Assembly: GCA_016719485.1 (NCBI GenBank)
Contig: JADJZB010000021.1
Span: 62,001-126,000 of the forward strand
DNA: 64,000 bases
From: Holophagales bacterium
GTDB lineage: Bacteria > Acidobacteriota > Thermoanaerobaculia > UBA5066
Reading direction: 5' to 3'
Shown here: piece after piece, positions 38,065 through 49,175 of the stretch
Layout: the number at the start of each line of letters is the position of its first letter
Numbering within the stretch: position 1 is the stretch's first letter
Position numbers and translations under genes: made by a program
The notes under the pieces: generated by a model
The model's database searches: none
What the model saw: the letters and a program-made list of their open reading frames with translations, nothing else
What the model was told of the DNA's origin: nothing

Positions 38065-40170
38065 ATGTCCCGGTACTTCACGACCCCCATCTACTACGTC
38101 AACGACCGTCCCCACATCGGCCACCTCTACACGACCCTCGTCACCGACACGCTGACCCGCTTCCACCGGCTCCAGGGCGAGGACGTCCGCTTCCTCACCG
38201 GCACCGACGAGCACGGCCAGAAAATCGAGAAGGTGGCGCGGAAAGAGGGCGTGGCTCCGATCGACGTCGCCGACAGGCACGCGCCGACCTTCCGGGATCT
38301 CTGGAAGAGATTCGGCGTCGCCAACGACGACTTCATCCGGACGACCGAGCCGCGCCACCGGATCGGCGTGACCGAGCTGATCCGGCGCCTCGAGGCGGCC
38401 GGCGACCTCTACGTCGCCGGGCACGAGGGGTGGTACTGCGTCGGATGCGAGGCCTTCTACCCCGAGAAGGACCTCGAGGACGGCAAGTGCCCAACGCACG
38501 GCACGGTCCCCGAGTGGCAGAAGGAAGAGAACGTCTTCTTCCGCCTGTCGAAGTACCAGGACCGCCTCCTCGACCTGTACGAGAAGGGGAGCGTCCCGGG
38601 GATCCCGTTCGTCTTCCCGGAGACGCGCCTCAACGAGGTTCGTTCCTTCGTCGCCGCGGGTCTGAAGGACCTCTCCGTCTCGCGGACGGCCATCGAGTGG
38701 GGAATCCCCTTCCCGGGCCACCCTGGGCACGTCGTCTACGTCTGGCTCGACGCGCTGACGAACTACCTCACGGCCCTCGGCCTCGGGAGCGGGGACGAGA
38801 GTGGAGACGAGAGTCTCGTCGCGCGCTACTGGCCCGCCGGGGACGAGCGCCGCGTCACCCACGTCGTCGGCAAGGACATCCTCCGCTTCCACGCCGTCTT
38901 CTGGCCGGCCTTCCTGATGTCGGCCGGCCTTCCCCTTCCGACGCAGGTCGTCAGCCACGGGTTCTGGCTGAAGGACCAGCGGAAGATGTCCAAGTCCGTG
39001 GGCAACGTCGTCCGTCCCGACGCCCTCGTCGACGCGTTCGGGGTCGACGCCCTCCGCTGGCACCTCATCTCCGAGATGAGCTTCGGGCAGGACGCCTCCT
39101 TCTCCGACGAGGCGTTCCTCGTCCGCTACAACAGCGACCTCGCCAACGGCCTCGGCAACACCCTTTCCCGCGCCGTGAGGATGGCCTCCGACGCCTTCGA
39201 CGGGAAGACGCCCGGCGAGCGGTGCGACGACAACGAAGTGAAGCGGGTGGCGGACGAGTCCGTCGCCGCCTGGGACGCCGCCTTCCGGGGCTGCCGCCTG
39301 CACGAGGCCGCCGAGGCGATCCGCACGCTCCTCGGCGCCATCGACGGCTACATCACCGCGAAGGAGCCGTGGAAGCTCGTGAAGGCCGAAGGCGTGACGC
39401 CCGCCCTCCACCGGATCCACTTCAACGCCCTCGAAGGCCTTCGCGTCGCCGCGGTGATGCTCGCGCCGATCGCGCCGGGAGCCTCGGCCGAGGTCCTCCG
39501 CCGCCTCGGGACGCCGAGGAGCGCGGAGGAGCTCCGCCCGTCCGACCTGGCCTGGGGCGGCCTCCCTCTCGGCGCCCCGCTCGCCCCCGCCGCGCCCCTC
39601 TTCCCCCGCGCCGACGCGAAGGCGTATTTCGCCGACCAGGCCGCCGACGCGAAGGCCAGCCTCGCGGAAAAAGGCAAGGAGACCCCCGTGACCGAAGAGA
39701 CGAAGCCCGTCGCCGCCACCGAAGCTCCCGTTGCTGCCGCTCCCGCATCCGCGGTCTCGGCCACCGCCGACGCGTCCGTCGCGCCTCCTGCCGGCCCGGC
39801 CGCGCCCGTCGGCCCGGCCGCTGCGCCCGTACCCGAGCCCGCCCGCATCTCGATCGACGATTTCTTCAAGGCCGACCTGCGGGTCGCCGAGATCATCGCC
39901 GCCGAGAAGGTCGAGAAGTCGAAGAAGCTGATGAAGATGAGGGTGCGGATCGGCGAGGAGGAGCGGACGATCGTCGCCGGCATCGCCACGGCCTACACGG
40001 GCGAGCAGCTCGTCGGACGGAAGGTCGTCGTCGTGGCGAACCTGATGCCCGCCAAGCTCATGGGGATCGAGTCGAACGGCATGGTCCTGGCCGCCTCGCT
40101 CCCGGGCACGGGCGAGCCGTCGCTCCTGGCGGTCGATCCGTCGGTCCCGTCCGGGACGAGAGTGAAGTAG
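38065..40170 (+). CDS. metG: Methionyl-tRNA synthetase with C-terminal tRNA-binding domain
   Basis: A 701-residue class I enzyme. The HIGH-type signature is PHIGHLY (16-22). The zinc knuckle is CVGCEAFYPEKDLEDGKC. The KMSKS loop is RKMSKSVGN near 306-311. An Ala/Pro-rich linker (~535-590) leads to an EMAP-II/Trbp111-like domain (ISIDDFFKADLRVAEIIAAE, ~595-701). It charges tRNA-Met in the cytoplasm. The stop overlaps the start of the LOG-family gene by one base. Confidence 0.96.
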   Translation: MSRYFTTPIYYVNDRPHIGHLYTTLVTDTLTRFHRLQGEDVRFLTGTDEHGQKIEKVARKEGVAPIDVADRHAPTFRDLWKRFGVANDDFIRTTEPRHRIGVTELIRRLEAAGDLYVAGHEGWYCVGCEAFYPEKDLEDGKCPTHGTVPEWQKEENVFFRLSKYQDRLLDLYEKGSVPGIPFVFPETRLNEVRSFVAAGLKDLSVSRTAIEWGIPFPGHPGHVVYVWLDALTNYLTALGLGSGDESGDESLVARYWPAGDERRVTHVVGKDILRFHAVFWPAFLMSAGLPLPTQVVSHGFWLKDQRKMSKSVGNVVRPDALVDAFGVDALRWHLISEMSFGQDASFSDEAFLVRYNSDLANGLGNTLSRAVRMASDAFDGKTPGERCDDNEVKRVADESVAAWDAAFRGCRLHEAAEAIRTLLGAIDGYITAKEPWKLVKAEGVTPALHRIHFNALEGLRVAAVMLAPIAPGASAEVLRRLGTPRSAEELRPSDLAWGGLPLGAPLAPAAPLFPRADAKAYFADQAADAKASLAEKGKETPVTEETKPVAATEAPVAAAPASAVSATADASVAPPAGPAAPVGPAAAPVPEPARISIDDFFKADLRVAEIIAAEKVEKSKKLMKMRVRIGEEERTIVAGIATAYTGEQLVGRKVVVVANLMPAKLMGIESNGMVLAASLPGTGEPSLLAVDPSVPSGTRVK

Positions 40171-41045
40171 TGCCGCTACGCCCGGCGGACGCGGACATTC
40201 CGGAGGATCCCGCCGCGCGGGAGAACCTCCGGCAGATCCTCGCCTCGCCGAGTACGCTGCGCGCGCACGAGGACCTCGCCTGGCTCACGCGCGACGACCT
40301 GCGCGGCGCGCGCCTCCAGCTGGAGCTGCAGAGGGCCGAGACGATCCTCACCGAGGCCGGGATCACGGGCACCATCGTCGTCTTCGGCGGGACGCGCGTC
40401 GTCGAGCGACCCGAAGCCGAGCGGCGTCTCGCGGAGGCCGAGGCGAGAGCCGCCGCGTCCTCTCCCGACGACGCCGGGGCGCAGCGAGCGATCGGCATCG
40501 CCCGGCGCGTCCTCGCCAAGGCGCGCTACTACGACGAGGCGCGCGCGTTCGGTCGCATCGTCTCCTCCACCTGCCAGCGAGGCGGGCGCTGCGACTTCGT
40601 CGTCGTGACGGGTGGCGGGCCGGGGGTCATGGAAGCGGCGAACCGCGGCGCCTTCGACGTCGGCGCCAAGAGCCTCGGCTTCAACATCGTCCTCCCGCAC
40701 GAGCAGGTCCCGAATCCGTACATCACGCCGGGTCTCTGCATCCATTTTCACTACTTCGCCCTCCGCAAGATGCACTTCCTCATGCGGGCGAAGGCGCTCG
40801 TCGCCTTCCCCGGAGGATTCGGCACGCTCGACGAGCTCTTCGAGACGCTGACGCTCGTCCAGACGGGGAAGATGCCGCCGGTCCCGATCGTCCTCTTCGG
40901 GCGCGAATTCTGGGAGCGCGCGATCGACCTGCCGTACCTCGTCGCGGAAGGGACGATCGCTCCGCACGATCTCGACCTCGTGTCGTACGCCGAGACCGCG
41001 GTCGAGGCGTGGGAGACGATCGCGAAGTTCCACGGCATCGTCTGA
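40170..41045 (+). CDS. LOG family protein (TIGR00730-like)
   Basis: A 291-residue Rossmann protein with the two LOG signatures VTGGGPGVMEAANRGA and FPGGFGTLDELFETLTLVQ. The N-terminal ~100 residues form a helical extension, as in long LOG proteins. Plant LOG enzymes release cytokinin bases from the 5-prime-monophosphates; bacterial members are nucleotide phosphoribohydrolases with varied substrates. GTG start overlaps the metG stop. Confidence 0.88.
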   Translation: MPLRPADADIPEDPAARENLRQILASPSTLRAHEDLAWLTRDDLRGARLQLELQRAETILTEAGITGTIVVFGGTRVVERPEAERRLAEAEARAAASSPDDAGAQRAIGIARRVLAKARYYDEARAFGRIVSSTCQRGGRCDFVVVTGGGPGVMEAANRGAFDVGAKSLGFNIVLPHEQVPNPYITPGLCIHFHYFALRKMHFLMRAKALVAFPGGFGTLDELFETLTLVQTGKMPPVPIVLFGREFWERAIDLPYLVAEGTIAPHDLDLVSYAETAVEAWETIAKFHGIV

Positions 41046-41057
41046 CGGGCCGTCGGC

Positions 41058-41063
41058 TATCCT
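41058..41063 (+). promoter_or_regulatory. -10 box of tatD (leaderless type)
   Basis: TATCCT ends 7 nt before the tatD GTG start. Confidence 0.45.
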
Positions 41064-41070
41064 CTGCGCC

Positions 41071-41892
41071 GTGATCGAGCTGGCCGATTCGCACGGGCAC
41101 CTGACGATGGTCTTCGCCGGGCCCCAGGCCCGCTGGCCGACGCGCGCGGCGACGGACGCTGAAGTGGCCGATCTGGTCTCGCGGGCCTGCGACGCGGGGG
41201 TGACCCGCATCCTCGTGCCGGCGACGACGCTCGAGGATGCCCCGCGCGCCGTCGAGGTCGCCGAGCGATTCGACGGCGTCTTCGCGGCCGTCGGCGTCCA
41301 CCCGCACGAGACGAAGGATTTCGACGAGGATCGCGTCATCCCGGTGCTCGAGCGGCTCGCGGCGTCGAGAAAGGTCGTCGCGATCGGGGAGATCGGCCTC
41401 GACTACTTCTACGACTTCGCCCCGAAGGACGACCAGAAGCGAGCTCTCGTCGCGCAGTTGAGGCTCGCCGAGAGGCTCGGCCGCCCCGTCCTTCTTCACA
41501 ACCGCGAGTCGGAGGACGATCTCCTCGCTCTCCTCGAGACCGAGGCGAAAGGGAGCCCGGAGCGGTTGCGCGGGGTCTTCCATTCCTTCTGTGCGTCCGT
41601 CGCGACGGGCGAGAGGGCGATCGCCCTCGGGTTCCTGGTGAGCTACTCCGGGATGATCACGTTCCAGGCGGCCGGGAACGTCCGCGAGTCGGCGGCGGCG
41701 CTCCCGCTCGGGGCGATGCTCGTCGAGACCGACGCGCCGTACCTCGCCCCCGCGCCGTTCCGCGGCAAGCCGAACGAGCCGGCGTTCGTGGGGCGCACGG
41801 CGGCCCGGCTCGCGGAGGTCAAGGGGATCCCGCTCGAGGACGTCGGCCGAGTGACGACCGCGAACTTCCGGAGGCTCTTCGGCACGCCGTGA
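41071..41892 (+). CDS. tatD: TatD family metal-dependent deoxyribonuclease
   Basis: A 273-residue TIM-barrel amidohydrolase-like protein: VGVHPHETKDF, GEIGLDYFYDFAPKDDQ, LGRPVLLHNRES, GVFHSFCAS and LVETDAPYLAPAPFRG supply the metal ligands. The first metal motif reads ADSHGHL (usually DxHxH), with Ser between Asp and His, still DxHxH. Such enzymes degrade DNA 3-prime ends or act in RNA/protein quality control. The stop overlaps the next gene (GTGA). Confidence 0.9.
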   Translation: MIELADSHGHLTMVFAGPQARWPTRAATDAEVADLVSRACDAGVTRILVPATTLEDAPRAVEVAERFDGVFAAVGVHPHETKDFDEDRVIPVLERLAASRKVVAIGEIGLDYFYDFAPKDDQKRALVAQLRLAERLGRPVLLHNRESEDDLLALLETEAKGSPERLRGVFHSFCASVATGERAIALGFLVSYSGMITFQAAGNVRESAAALPLGAMLVETDAPYLAPAPFRGKPNEPAFVGRTAARLAEVKGIPLEDVGRVTTANFRRLFGTP

Positions 41893-42275
41893 GACGCCGT
41901 CCGCCGCGCCCGCCCCGGCTCTCGATGGTCGATTTCGAGAAGCTCGTCGCCGAGGCGGTGGAGGGGCTTCCGCCCGAGTTCAAGGAGATGCTCGAGAACG
42001 TGATCATCGCCGTGGAGGAGGAGCCGGAAGAGGACGACTACGTCGAGACGGACACCCCCGACGACGAGGAGCTCTTCGGCATCTACCGCGGGCCGATGAG
42101 GACCGAGCTCGAGTTCGGCGCCCTCCCCGGACTCCCGCCGCAGGTGGTCGTCTTCCGGGGCCCGATCCTGCGCTGCTGCGCCTCGAACCGTGAGGCGGTC
42201 CACGAGATCCAGGACACCGTTCGCCACGAGCTCGGTCACTATTTCGGGCTCGAGGACGACGAGATGCCGTACTGA
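41889..42275 (+). CDS. Zincin-like metallopeptidase family protein
   Basis: A 128-residue small protein ending with HELGHYFGLEDDE, an HExxHxxGxxD zinc-binding motif. The upstream part has FEKLVAEAVEGLPPEFKEML and IYRGPMRTELEF, as in the small zincin family PF06262. Proteolytic activity has not been shown for most members. GTG start overlaps tatD; an ATG 12 codons further (MVDFEKLV) is a plausible alternative start. Confidence 0.85.
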   Translation: MRRRPPRPPRLSMVDFEKLVAEAVEGLPPEFKEMLENVIIAVEEEPEEDDYVETDTPDDEELFGIYRGPMRTELEFGALPGLPPQVVVFRGPILRCCASNREAVHEIQDTVRHELGHYFGLEDDEMPY

Positions 42276-42289
42276 AGGGGCCGCTTCGG

Positions 42290-43921
42290 ATGCGCCTTCG
42301 GTCCCTCGCCCTGGCCGCCTGCCTCGCCGCCGCCGTCGTCCTCGGCGTCCGCTCCGCGGCGTGGGCGGAGCGCGAATCGTCCCCCCTCTCCGACTGGCAC
42401 TTCTGGATGGAGACGGACGAGCACGCGGCCGTCGAGACCGCCGCCCGGATCGCCGCCGGCAACTGGCTCGACGTGCCGGCGCACCGACCGTGGTTCTCGT
42501 GGCAGGCGCGATACGGCACCCCGGCCGAGTGGGACGCCGTCGTGCCGCGGAACGTGGCGTACCAGGGACCGGCCTACCCGTACCTCCTCGTCGCGGCCGG
42601 CGCGACCGGTCCGGGGCAGGTCCTGACCGCCCGTCTCGCCCAGCTTCTCCTCGCCGCACTGGCGTCCGGCGTCCTCGCCGCGGCGGGCGCCGCGATCCTG
42701 CTCCGGGCCGGGCTGAGGCCCGCCGTGGCGGTCGGAGCGGGCGTGGCCGCGGGAGTTCTTCACGGAATCTACGGTCCACTCGTCTTTCTCGACGGCTTCC
42801 TCTACCGGGACGGTCCGGTGGCCCACGTGTCGGCGCTCCTCCTCGCGCTTCCAATGCTCCTGGACCGTTCTCCCCGTGGGCGGGAAGGTGCAGGCCTCGG
42901 ATTCCTCGTCGGGGTGGGGGCGCTCCTGAAGCAGACGCTCCTCCCGCTCGGGGTCCTCTCGGCGGTCGCCCTCGCCCTGCGGGCCGAGGACCGTCGCTCG
43001 AGGAGCAGGGCGATGGCGGGCTTCGGGGCGGGACTCCTCCTGGCCCTCTCTCCCTTTCTGGTCCGAAACGTCCTCGCCGGCGCGCCTCTCCTCGCCTTCG
43101 ACACCCGCCCCCTCGTCGGGATCCCGTGGGCGAACGCCAGGGGCGCGGACGGCTCCGTCAACACGTCGCCCCTCCTCATGGAGGTGCTCCGCGGGGCCCG
43201 GGGCTCGACGCTGGGCGCAGCGGTACTGACCCTCGGGACGTGGCGCGACGACCCTCTCGGTCTGCCCGTCCTCGCGCTCCGGAAGCTTGCCAGCGCGGTG
43301 AATGGAGCGGAAATCCCCGACAACGCAAGCTTCGACTTCTTCCGCGATCGGCTTCCATGGCTCGCGCGGCTCCCGGTCTTCGCCTGCCTCCTCGGTCCGG
43401 GGGTCGGCGGGCTCCTCCTGGCGCGCCAGCGCGGCCTCCTGCGGAAGGGCGAGGGGATCCTCGTCGCGGGAGCTGGGCTCGTCCCCCTGGGCGCGTGCCT
43501 TCTCGTGTCCACGACGACGCGATACCGGAGCGGGGCGGCCGCGCCGCTGGCGCTCGGGACGGCGCTCCTCGGCGCTTTTCTCGTCGATGCGGTCCGCCAG
43601 CGGCGCCTGCGGAGGCTCGTCCCGCACGTCGCCCTCTCCGCGATCCTGTCGGCGCAGACCCTTCTTCCATCGCCCGTGCGCGCGTATACGCGCCGCTGGT
43701 CGGACACGATCGTCGCCGCCACGCTCACCGAGGCGCGAATCTCTCCCGAAGCGGGCGCTGCGGAGGTCAGACGCTACCTGGTGGAGCGGGGAGACGACCC
43801 GGACCGGCAGCACGGCCTCGCGGCGATGCAGCACTGGCTGGCCGGAGAGAGGGCCTTCACGAGGGTCGAGCCGGCGGGCGTCGCACCGCCGGAGCGCCGG
43901 TACTCGGCCGTGAAACGCTGA
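42290..43921 (+). CDS. Polytopic membrane protein, GT-C glycosyltransferase-like
   Basis: 543 residues, about 11-12 membrane segments. An acidic first periplasmic loop (DWHFWMETDEHAAVE) follows the N-terminal helix, as in GT-C (ArnT/PMT/OST-like) glycosyltransferases that use lipid-linked sugars. Later helices are typical (LLLALPMLL, GFLVGVGALLKQTLLP, SALLFSM-like segments), and a short cytosolic tail ends the protein. The family is inferred from topology and the acidic loop. It is the last gene of a plus-strand run and is followed by a strong hairpin. Confidence 0.65.
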   Translation: MRLRSLALAACLAAAVVLGVRSAAWAERESSPLSDWHFWMETDEHAAVETAARIAAGNWLDVPAHRPWFSWQARYGTPAEWDAVVPRNVAYQGPAYPYLLVAAGATGPGQVLTARLAQLLLAALASGVLAAAGAAILLRAGLRPAVAVGAGVAAGVLHGIYGPLVFLDGFLYRDGPVAHVSALLLALPMLLDRSPRGREGAGLGFLVGVGALLKQTLLPLGVLSAVALALRAEDRRSRSRAMAGFGAGLLLALSPFLVRNVLAGAPLLAFDTRPLVGIPWANARGADGSVNTSPLLMEVLRGARGSTLGAAVLTLGTWRDDPLGLPVLALRKLASAVNGAEIPDNASFDFFRDRLPWLARLPVFACLLGPGVGGLLLARQRGLLRKGEGILVAGAGLVPLGACLLVSTTTRYRSGAAAPLALGTALLGAFLVDAVRQRRLRRLVPHVALSAILSAQTLLPSPVRAYTRRWSDTIVAATLTEARISPEAGAAEVRRYLVERGDDPDRQHGLAAMQHWLAGERAFTRVEPAGVAPPERRYSAVKR

Positions 43922-43946
43922 GGGAACGGAGGGCGCCGGAAAAAGG

Positions 43947-43972
43947 GAAGGCCGGGCGATCGCCCGGCCTTC
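43947..43972. terminator. Bidirectional terminator between the GT-C-like gene and pnp
   Basis: A perfect 26-bp palindrome with arms GAAGGCCGGGCGA and TCGCCCGGCCTTC, 25 bp from each of the convergent stop codons. A-rich DNA lies on its left (AAAAGG), giving U-rich RNA for the minus-strand transcript. Confidence 0.8.
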
Positions 43973-43996
43973 GAAGTCTGAATCGTGTCGTCCGTG

Positions 43997-46276
<2,280 letters not shown>

Positions 46277-46332
46277 CGTTTCCTTCTTTCCAGCCGGAGA
46301 GGCCGGTGCGCGGCCCCCTGCCGGCACGGCTC

Positions 46333-46602
46333 CTACTTGCGGAGCCCGAGGCGCTCGATCACGGCCCTGTAGCGCGTCACGTCGCGCTTCTTCAGGTAGT
46401 CGAGCAGACGGCGCCGCTGGCCGACCATCATGAGCAGTCCGCGGCGGGAGTGGTGGTCCTTGGCGTGAGCCTTGAAGTGGTCGGTCAAGGACGTGATGCG
46501 CTTGGAGAGGAGCGCCACCTGGACCTCGGGGGAGCCGGTGTCGCCCTCGTGCCGCTCGAAGGCTTTGATCGTTTCCGTCTTGGGGGTGATGGACTGGGCC
46601 AC
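46333..46602 (-). CDS. rpsO: 30S ribosomal protein S15
   Basis: An 89-residue S15 with the canonical FERHEGDTGSPEVQVALLSK, LTDHFKAHAKDHHSRRGLL and RRRLLDYLKKRD segments. It binds 16S rRNA centrally with S6:S18. The GTG start has GAAGGA 9-10 nt upstream. A consensus-like promoter lies 37 bp upstream of the start. It precedes pnp by 56 bp, the classical rpsO-pnp order. Confidence 0.97.
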   Translation of the reverse strand: MAQSITPKTETIKAFERHEGDTGSPEVQVALLSKRITSLTDHFKAHAKDHHSRRGLLMMVGQRRRLLDYLKKRDVTRYRAVIERLGLRK

Positions 46603-46639
46603 TGTTCTCTATCCTTCTCTTCTCAATCTCGAACGGCAG

Positions 46640-46668
46640 AGGATAATTTCCGCCGTCGATCGGGTCAA
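46640..46668 (-). promoter_or_regulatory. Sigma70-type promoter of rpsO-pnp
   Basis: On the minus strand: TTGACC (-35), 17-bp spacer, TATCCT (-10). The predicted start is about 30 nt before the rpsO GTG. Near-consensus, the best -35/-10 pair in the window. Confidence 0.75.
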
Positions 46669-46737
46669 TTTCGGGGCCAGGTGTCTGTCCGGTGAGAAGA
46701 TGCCGTCTGGCCCGTGGTCTGCCGTGATCCAGGGGTG

Positions 46738-46767
46738 AGAACCGGTGGCAGCCCATGTGCCGGTTCT
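46738..46767. repeat. Hairpin copy 1 upstream of rpsO
   Basis: AGAACCGG pairs with CCGGTTCT around a 14-nt loop that begins TGGC. A related hairpin lies ~75 bp further upstream; the GAGAA(A)CCGGTGGC word is common to both. Confidence 0.55.
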
Positions 46768-46815
46768 TCCCGGTGTTCGATTCCCGTGCCGGCCCGCCAG
46801 GTGAAGGAACGGAGA

Positions 46816-46844
46816 AACCGGTGGCGGGCCGACAGGCCCCGGTT
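46816..46844. repeat. Hairpin copy 2 between truB and rpsO
   Basis: AACCG pairs with CGGTT and an inner GGGCC-GACA-GGCCC stem stacks on it, with a one-sided GTGGC bulge. It directly follows the truB stop (16 bp) and, with GTTCCC-CC-GGGAAC at 46842-46855, may act in termination or RNA processing between truB and rpsO. Confidence 0.5.
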
Positions 46845-46858
46845 CCCCCGGGAACATA

Positions 46859-47794
46859 TCAGTCTTGTAGCACGATCTTCGGTTTCACGAGGGCGAGGAC
46901 CCCTCGGCCCAGCGGTTCGAGGTGTCCGAGGGCGACGAGCTCTCCCGAGCAGAGGAGGCGGATCCAGGGGGCGCCGACGGCCTCTGGTGGGACGCGGACG
47001 GGCACGGCGTGCCCCCGTTTGACCTTCGCCGCCTCTCCCGGAAGGAGGGAGACCGCGGGGAACGGGAGAGGGACCTCCGAGAGCGGAATCCAGCTCGGGG
47101 GGGAGGTCCGCTCCTCGGCCGGCAGGTCACCGAGAGCGGCCAGGGTGCGGGCGTTCTCCAGGAGGAAGGGACCGACGCGGGTCCGCCGGAGCGAGGAGAG
47201 GTGCGCACCGAGGCCGAGCTCCTTCCCCAGGTCGTGGGCGAGGGAGCGGATGTAGGTACCCGAGGAGCATTCGACGTGGAAGCGGGCGACGTCTTCCTCG
47301 ACCGACAGGGTGTCGAACCGCGTGATGCAGACCTTCTTCGGGAGGTGCGGCACGGCTTCGCCCCTGCGGGCGAGCTCGTAGAACTTCTTGCCACCGATCT
47401 TCTTCGCCGAGAACGGCGGGGGCGCCTGCTCGAAATCGCCGACGTAGCGGCTGCAGGCGGCCCGGACCACTTCGGTGTCGGGGCGCGGGTCGGGGTGCGG
47501 GTCCCCGACGGGGGTCCCCTCCCGATCGTAGGTGTTCGTCTCGACGCCGAACCGGATCGTTCCCTCGTAGCTCTTGTCGGAGCTCGTCAGGAACGACTGG
47601 AGGCGTCCTGCCCGGCCGACGCAGAGGACGAGGAGGCCGGTGGCGGCCGGGTCGAGCGTCCCGGTGTGGCCCACGCGGCGCGTTCCGAGGAGGCGGCGCA
47701 CGGCGTCGACGACGTCGTGGGAGGTGATGGCTTCGGGCTTGTCGACGAGGAGGAGCCCCGACGGACCGTCGTTCGGGGCCTGGGCAGTGGTCAT
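46859..47794 (-). CDS. truB: tRNA pseudouridine(55) synthase
   Basis: A 311-residue TruB: LLLVDKPEAITSHDVV, the catalytic Asp in GHTGTLDPAATGLL, KSYEGTIRFGVETNTYD and ECSSGTYIRSLAHDLG. The C-terminal PUA-like part follows (VKRGHAVPVRVPPEAV). It makes pseudouridine 55 in the T loop. The ATG overlaps the nrnA stop; a longer in-frame start would overlap nrnA further and is not used. Confidence 0.95.
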   Translation of the reverse strand: MTTAQAPNDGPSGLLLVDKPEAITSHDVVDAVRRLLGTRRVGHTGTLDPAATGLLVLCVGRAGRLQSFLTSSDKSYEGTIRFGVETNTYDREGTPVGDPHPDPRPDTEVVRAACSRYVGDFEQAPPPFSAKKIGGKKFYELARRGEAVPHLPKKVCITRFDTLSVEEDVARFHVECSSGTYIRSLAHDLGKELGLGAHLSSLRRTRVGPFLLENARTLAALGDLPAEERTSPPSWIPLSEVPLPFPAVSLLPGEAAKVKRGHAVPVRVPPEAVGAPWIRLLCSGELVALGHLEPLGRGVLALVKPKIVLQD

Positions 47795-48777
47795 CCGGGC
47801 TCCTGGCTCACCGCGGCGGCGAGTGCGTGGACGATGTCGGCTTTCGCGGACTCCCAGGTCCCCGCGACGCGGCAACCGGCGGCGTTGCGGTGACCGCCGC
47901 CGCTACGCGCGGCCGCGACGGAGCGGACGTCGACGGACCCCTTCGATCGGAGAGAGCACCGGAAGACCCCCGGCTCGTCGCTCTCGCGGACGAGGGCGGC
48001 GGCCTTCACTCCATCGATTCCCCGGGCGCGGTTCACGAGCCCTTCGCCGTCGGCCTCGTCGGCGCCCGACTCGGCGAGGAACCTCTTCGGAAGCGAGACG
48101 AGGGCGACGCGCCCTTCGTCGTGGAGCTCGAGCGTCCCGAGGACGAGGCTCTCGAGCTTTATCGTGGAAAGGGGCCGGGCCTCGTAGAGGAACTCGTTCA
48201 CGACGTCGGGCCGAACGCCTTCCGTCACGAGCCGGGCGCCGAGCGCGAGGGCGCGCGCGGTGGTGTTCCCGTACCGGAACGACCCGGTGTCGGAGACGAG
48301 GGAGACCCAGAGGTTCGTGGCGATCCGGGGCGTCATCGGCCACTCGAGGCGGTCGAGGAGGTCCGCGACGATCTCGCCGACGGCGGCGGCCGGGAGGACG
48401 ACGAGGTTGTGCGTCGCCCAGCGGGTGTTACCGGGGTGGTGGTCGACGTTGACGGTCGTTCCCGAGAGGAGGGCGGGAAAGCCGGGACGTTCCGGCTCCG
48501 GGCACTCCATGACGAGTGCGGCGTCCCATCCGGAGGGCCAGTCGGGCGGGAGCTCCGCGGAGATCCGGACGTCGCTGACGCCGGGCATCCCCTCGTACGA
48601 GCTCGACCAGCGGTCTCGCATGACGACGAGGGCTTCCTTGCCCCGGTCCTGGAGCGCCTGAGCCAGGGCGAGGGCCGAGCCGAGAGAGTCGCCGTCGGGG
48701 TTCCGGTGGCCGGTGAGGAGGAAACGGCGTCCCGAGGAGAGCAGCGACGCGACGGCCTCGAAATCGGCCTCGGTCAC
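47791..48777 (-). CDS. nrnA: DHH family phosphoesterase, NrnA-like
   Basis: A 328-residue DHH/DHHA1 protein. DHH motifs are GHRNPDGDSLGSALAL and NVDHHPGNT, with WVSLVSDTGSFRYGNTT. The DHHA1 part ends SVAAARSGGGHRNAAGC. NrnA degrades nanoRNAs and 3-prime-phosphoadenosine 5-prime-phosphate. GTG start overlaps the rbfA stop and its stop overlaps truB, consistent with a co-translated cluster. Confidence 0.92.
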   Translation of the reverse strand: MTEADFEAVASLLSSGRRFLLTGHRNPDGDSLGSALALAQALQDRGKEALVVMRDRWSSSYEGMPGVSDVRISAELPPDWPSGWDAALVMECPEPERPGFPALLSGTTVNVDHHPGNTRWATHNLVVLPAAAVGEIVADLLDRLEWPMTPRIATNLWVSLVSDTGSFRYGNTTARALALGARLVTEGVRPDVVNEFLYEARPLSTIKLESLVLGTLELHDEGRVALVSLPKRFLAESGADEADGEGLVNRARGIDGVKAAALVRESDEPGVFRCSLRSKGSVDVRSVAAARSGGGHRNAAGCRVAGTWESAKADIVHALAAAVSQEPG

Positions 48778-49175
48778 TCCTTCTCCTCGTCCTTCCCGGC
48801 TTCTTCGCCCTCTCCGCCTTCTTCTTCGGGGGGAGGCGGCAGGTGCTTCAGGATCTCCTCGATCCGCGCTCCCCGCTCGATGCTGTGGTCTTCCTCGAAC
48901 CTCAGCTCCGGCGCGAAGCGCAGGCCGCAGTTTCGGCCCACCATGCCGCGGAGCATCGGAGCGGCGCGATTCAGGGCGGCGACGCTCTTCTCGAAGGCGC
49001 CCTCGCCGCCGAAGACGGAGACGAAGACGCGGGCCGAGCGGAGGTCGCTCGAGAGGACGACGTCGGTCAGGGTGGCGAAGCCGACGGCGGGATCGGAGAC
49101 CTCGGTCCGGATGAGCCGCGAAAGCTCCTCGCGGACGACGTCGGCGACCTTCCGGGGGCGGCGGCGCTCTTTCAT
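48774..49175 (-). CDS. rbfA: 30S ribosome-binding factor A
   Basis: A 133-residue KH-like RbfA: VADVVREELSRLIRTEVSDP, VGFATLTDVVLSSDLRSARVF, and LRFAPELRFEEDHSIERGARI are conserved. An acidic tail (EEEGGEGEEAGKDEEKE) extends beyond the usual end. It matures the 16S 5-prime end. The ATG overlaps the DUF503 stop, and its own stop overlaps nrnA. Confidence 0.93.
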   Translation of the reverse strand: MKERRRPRKVADVVREELSRLIRTEVSDPAVGFATLTDVVLSSDLRSARVFVSVFGGEGAFEKSVAALNRAAPMLRGMVGRNCGLRFAPELRFEEDHSIERGARIEEILKHLPPPPEEEGGEGEEAGKDEEKE

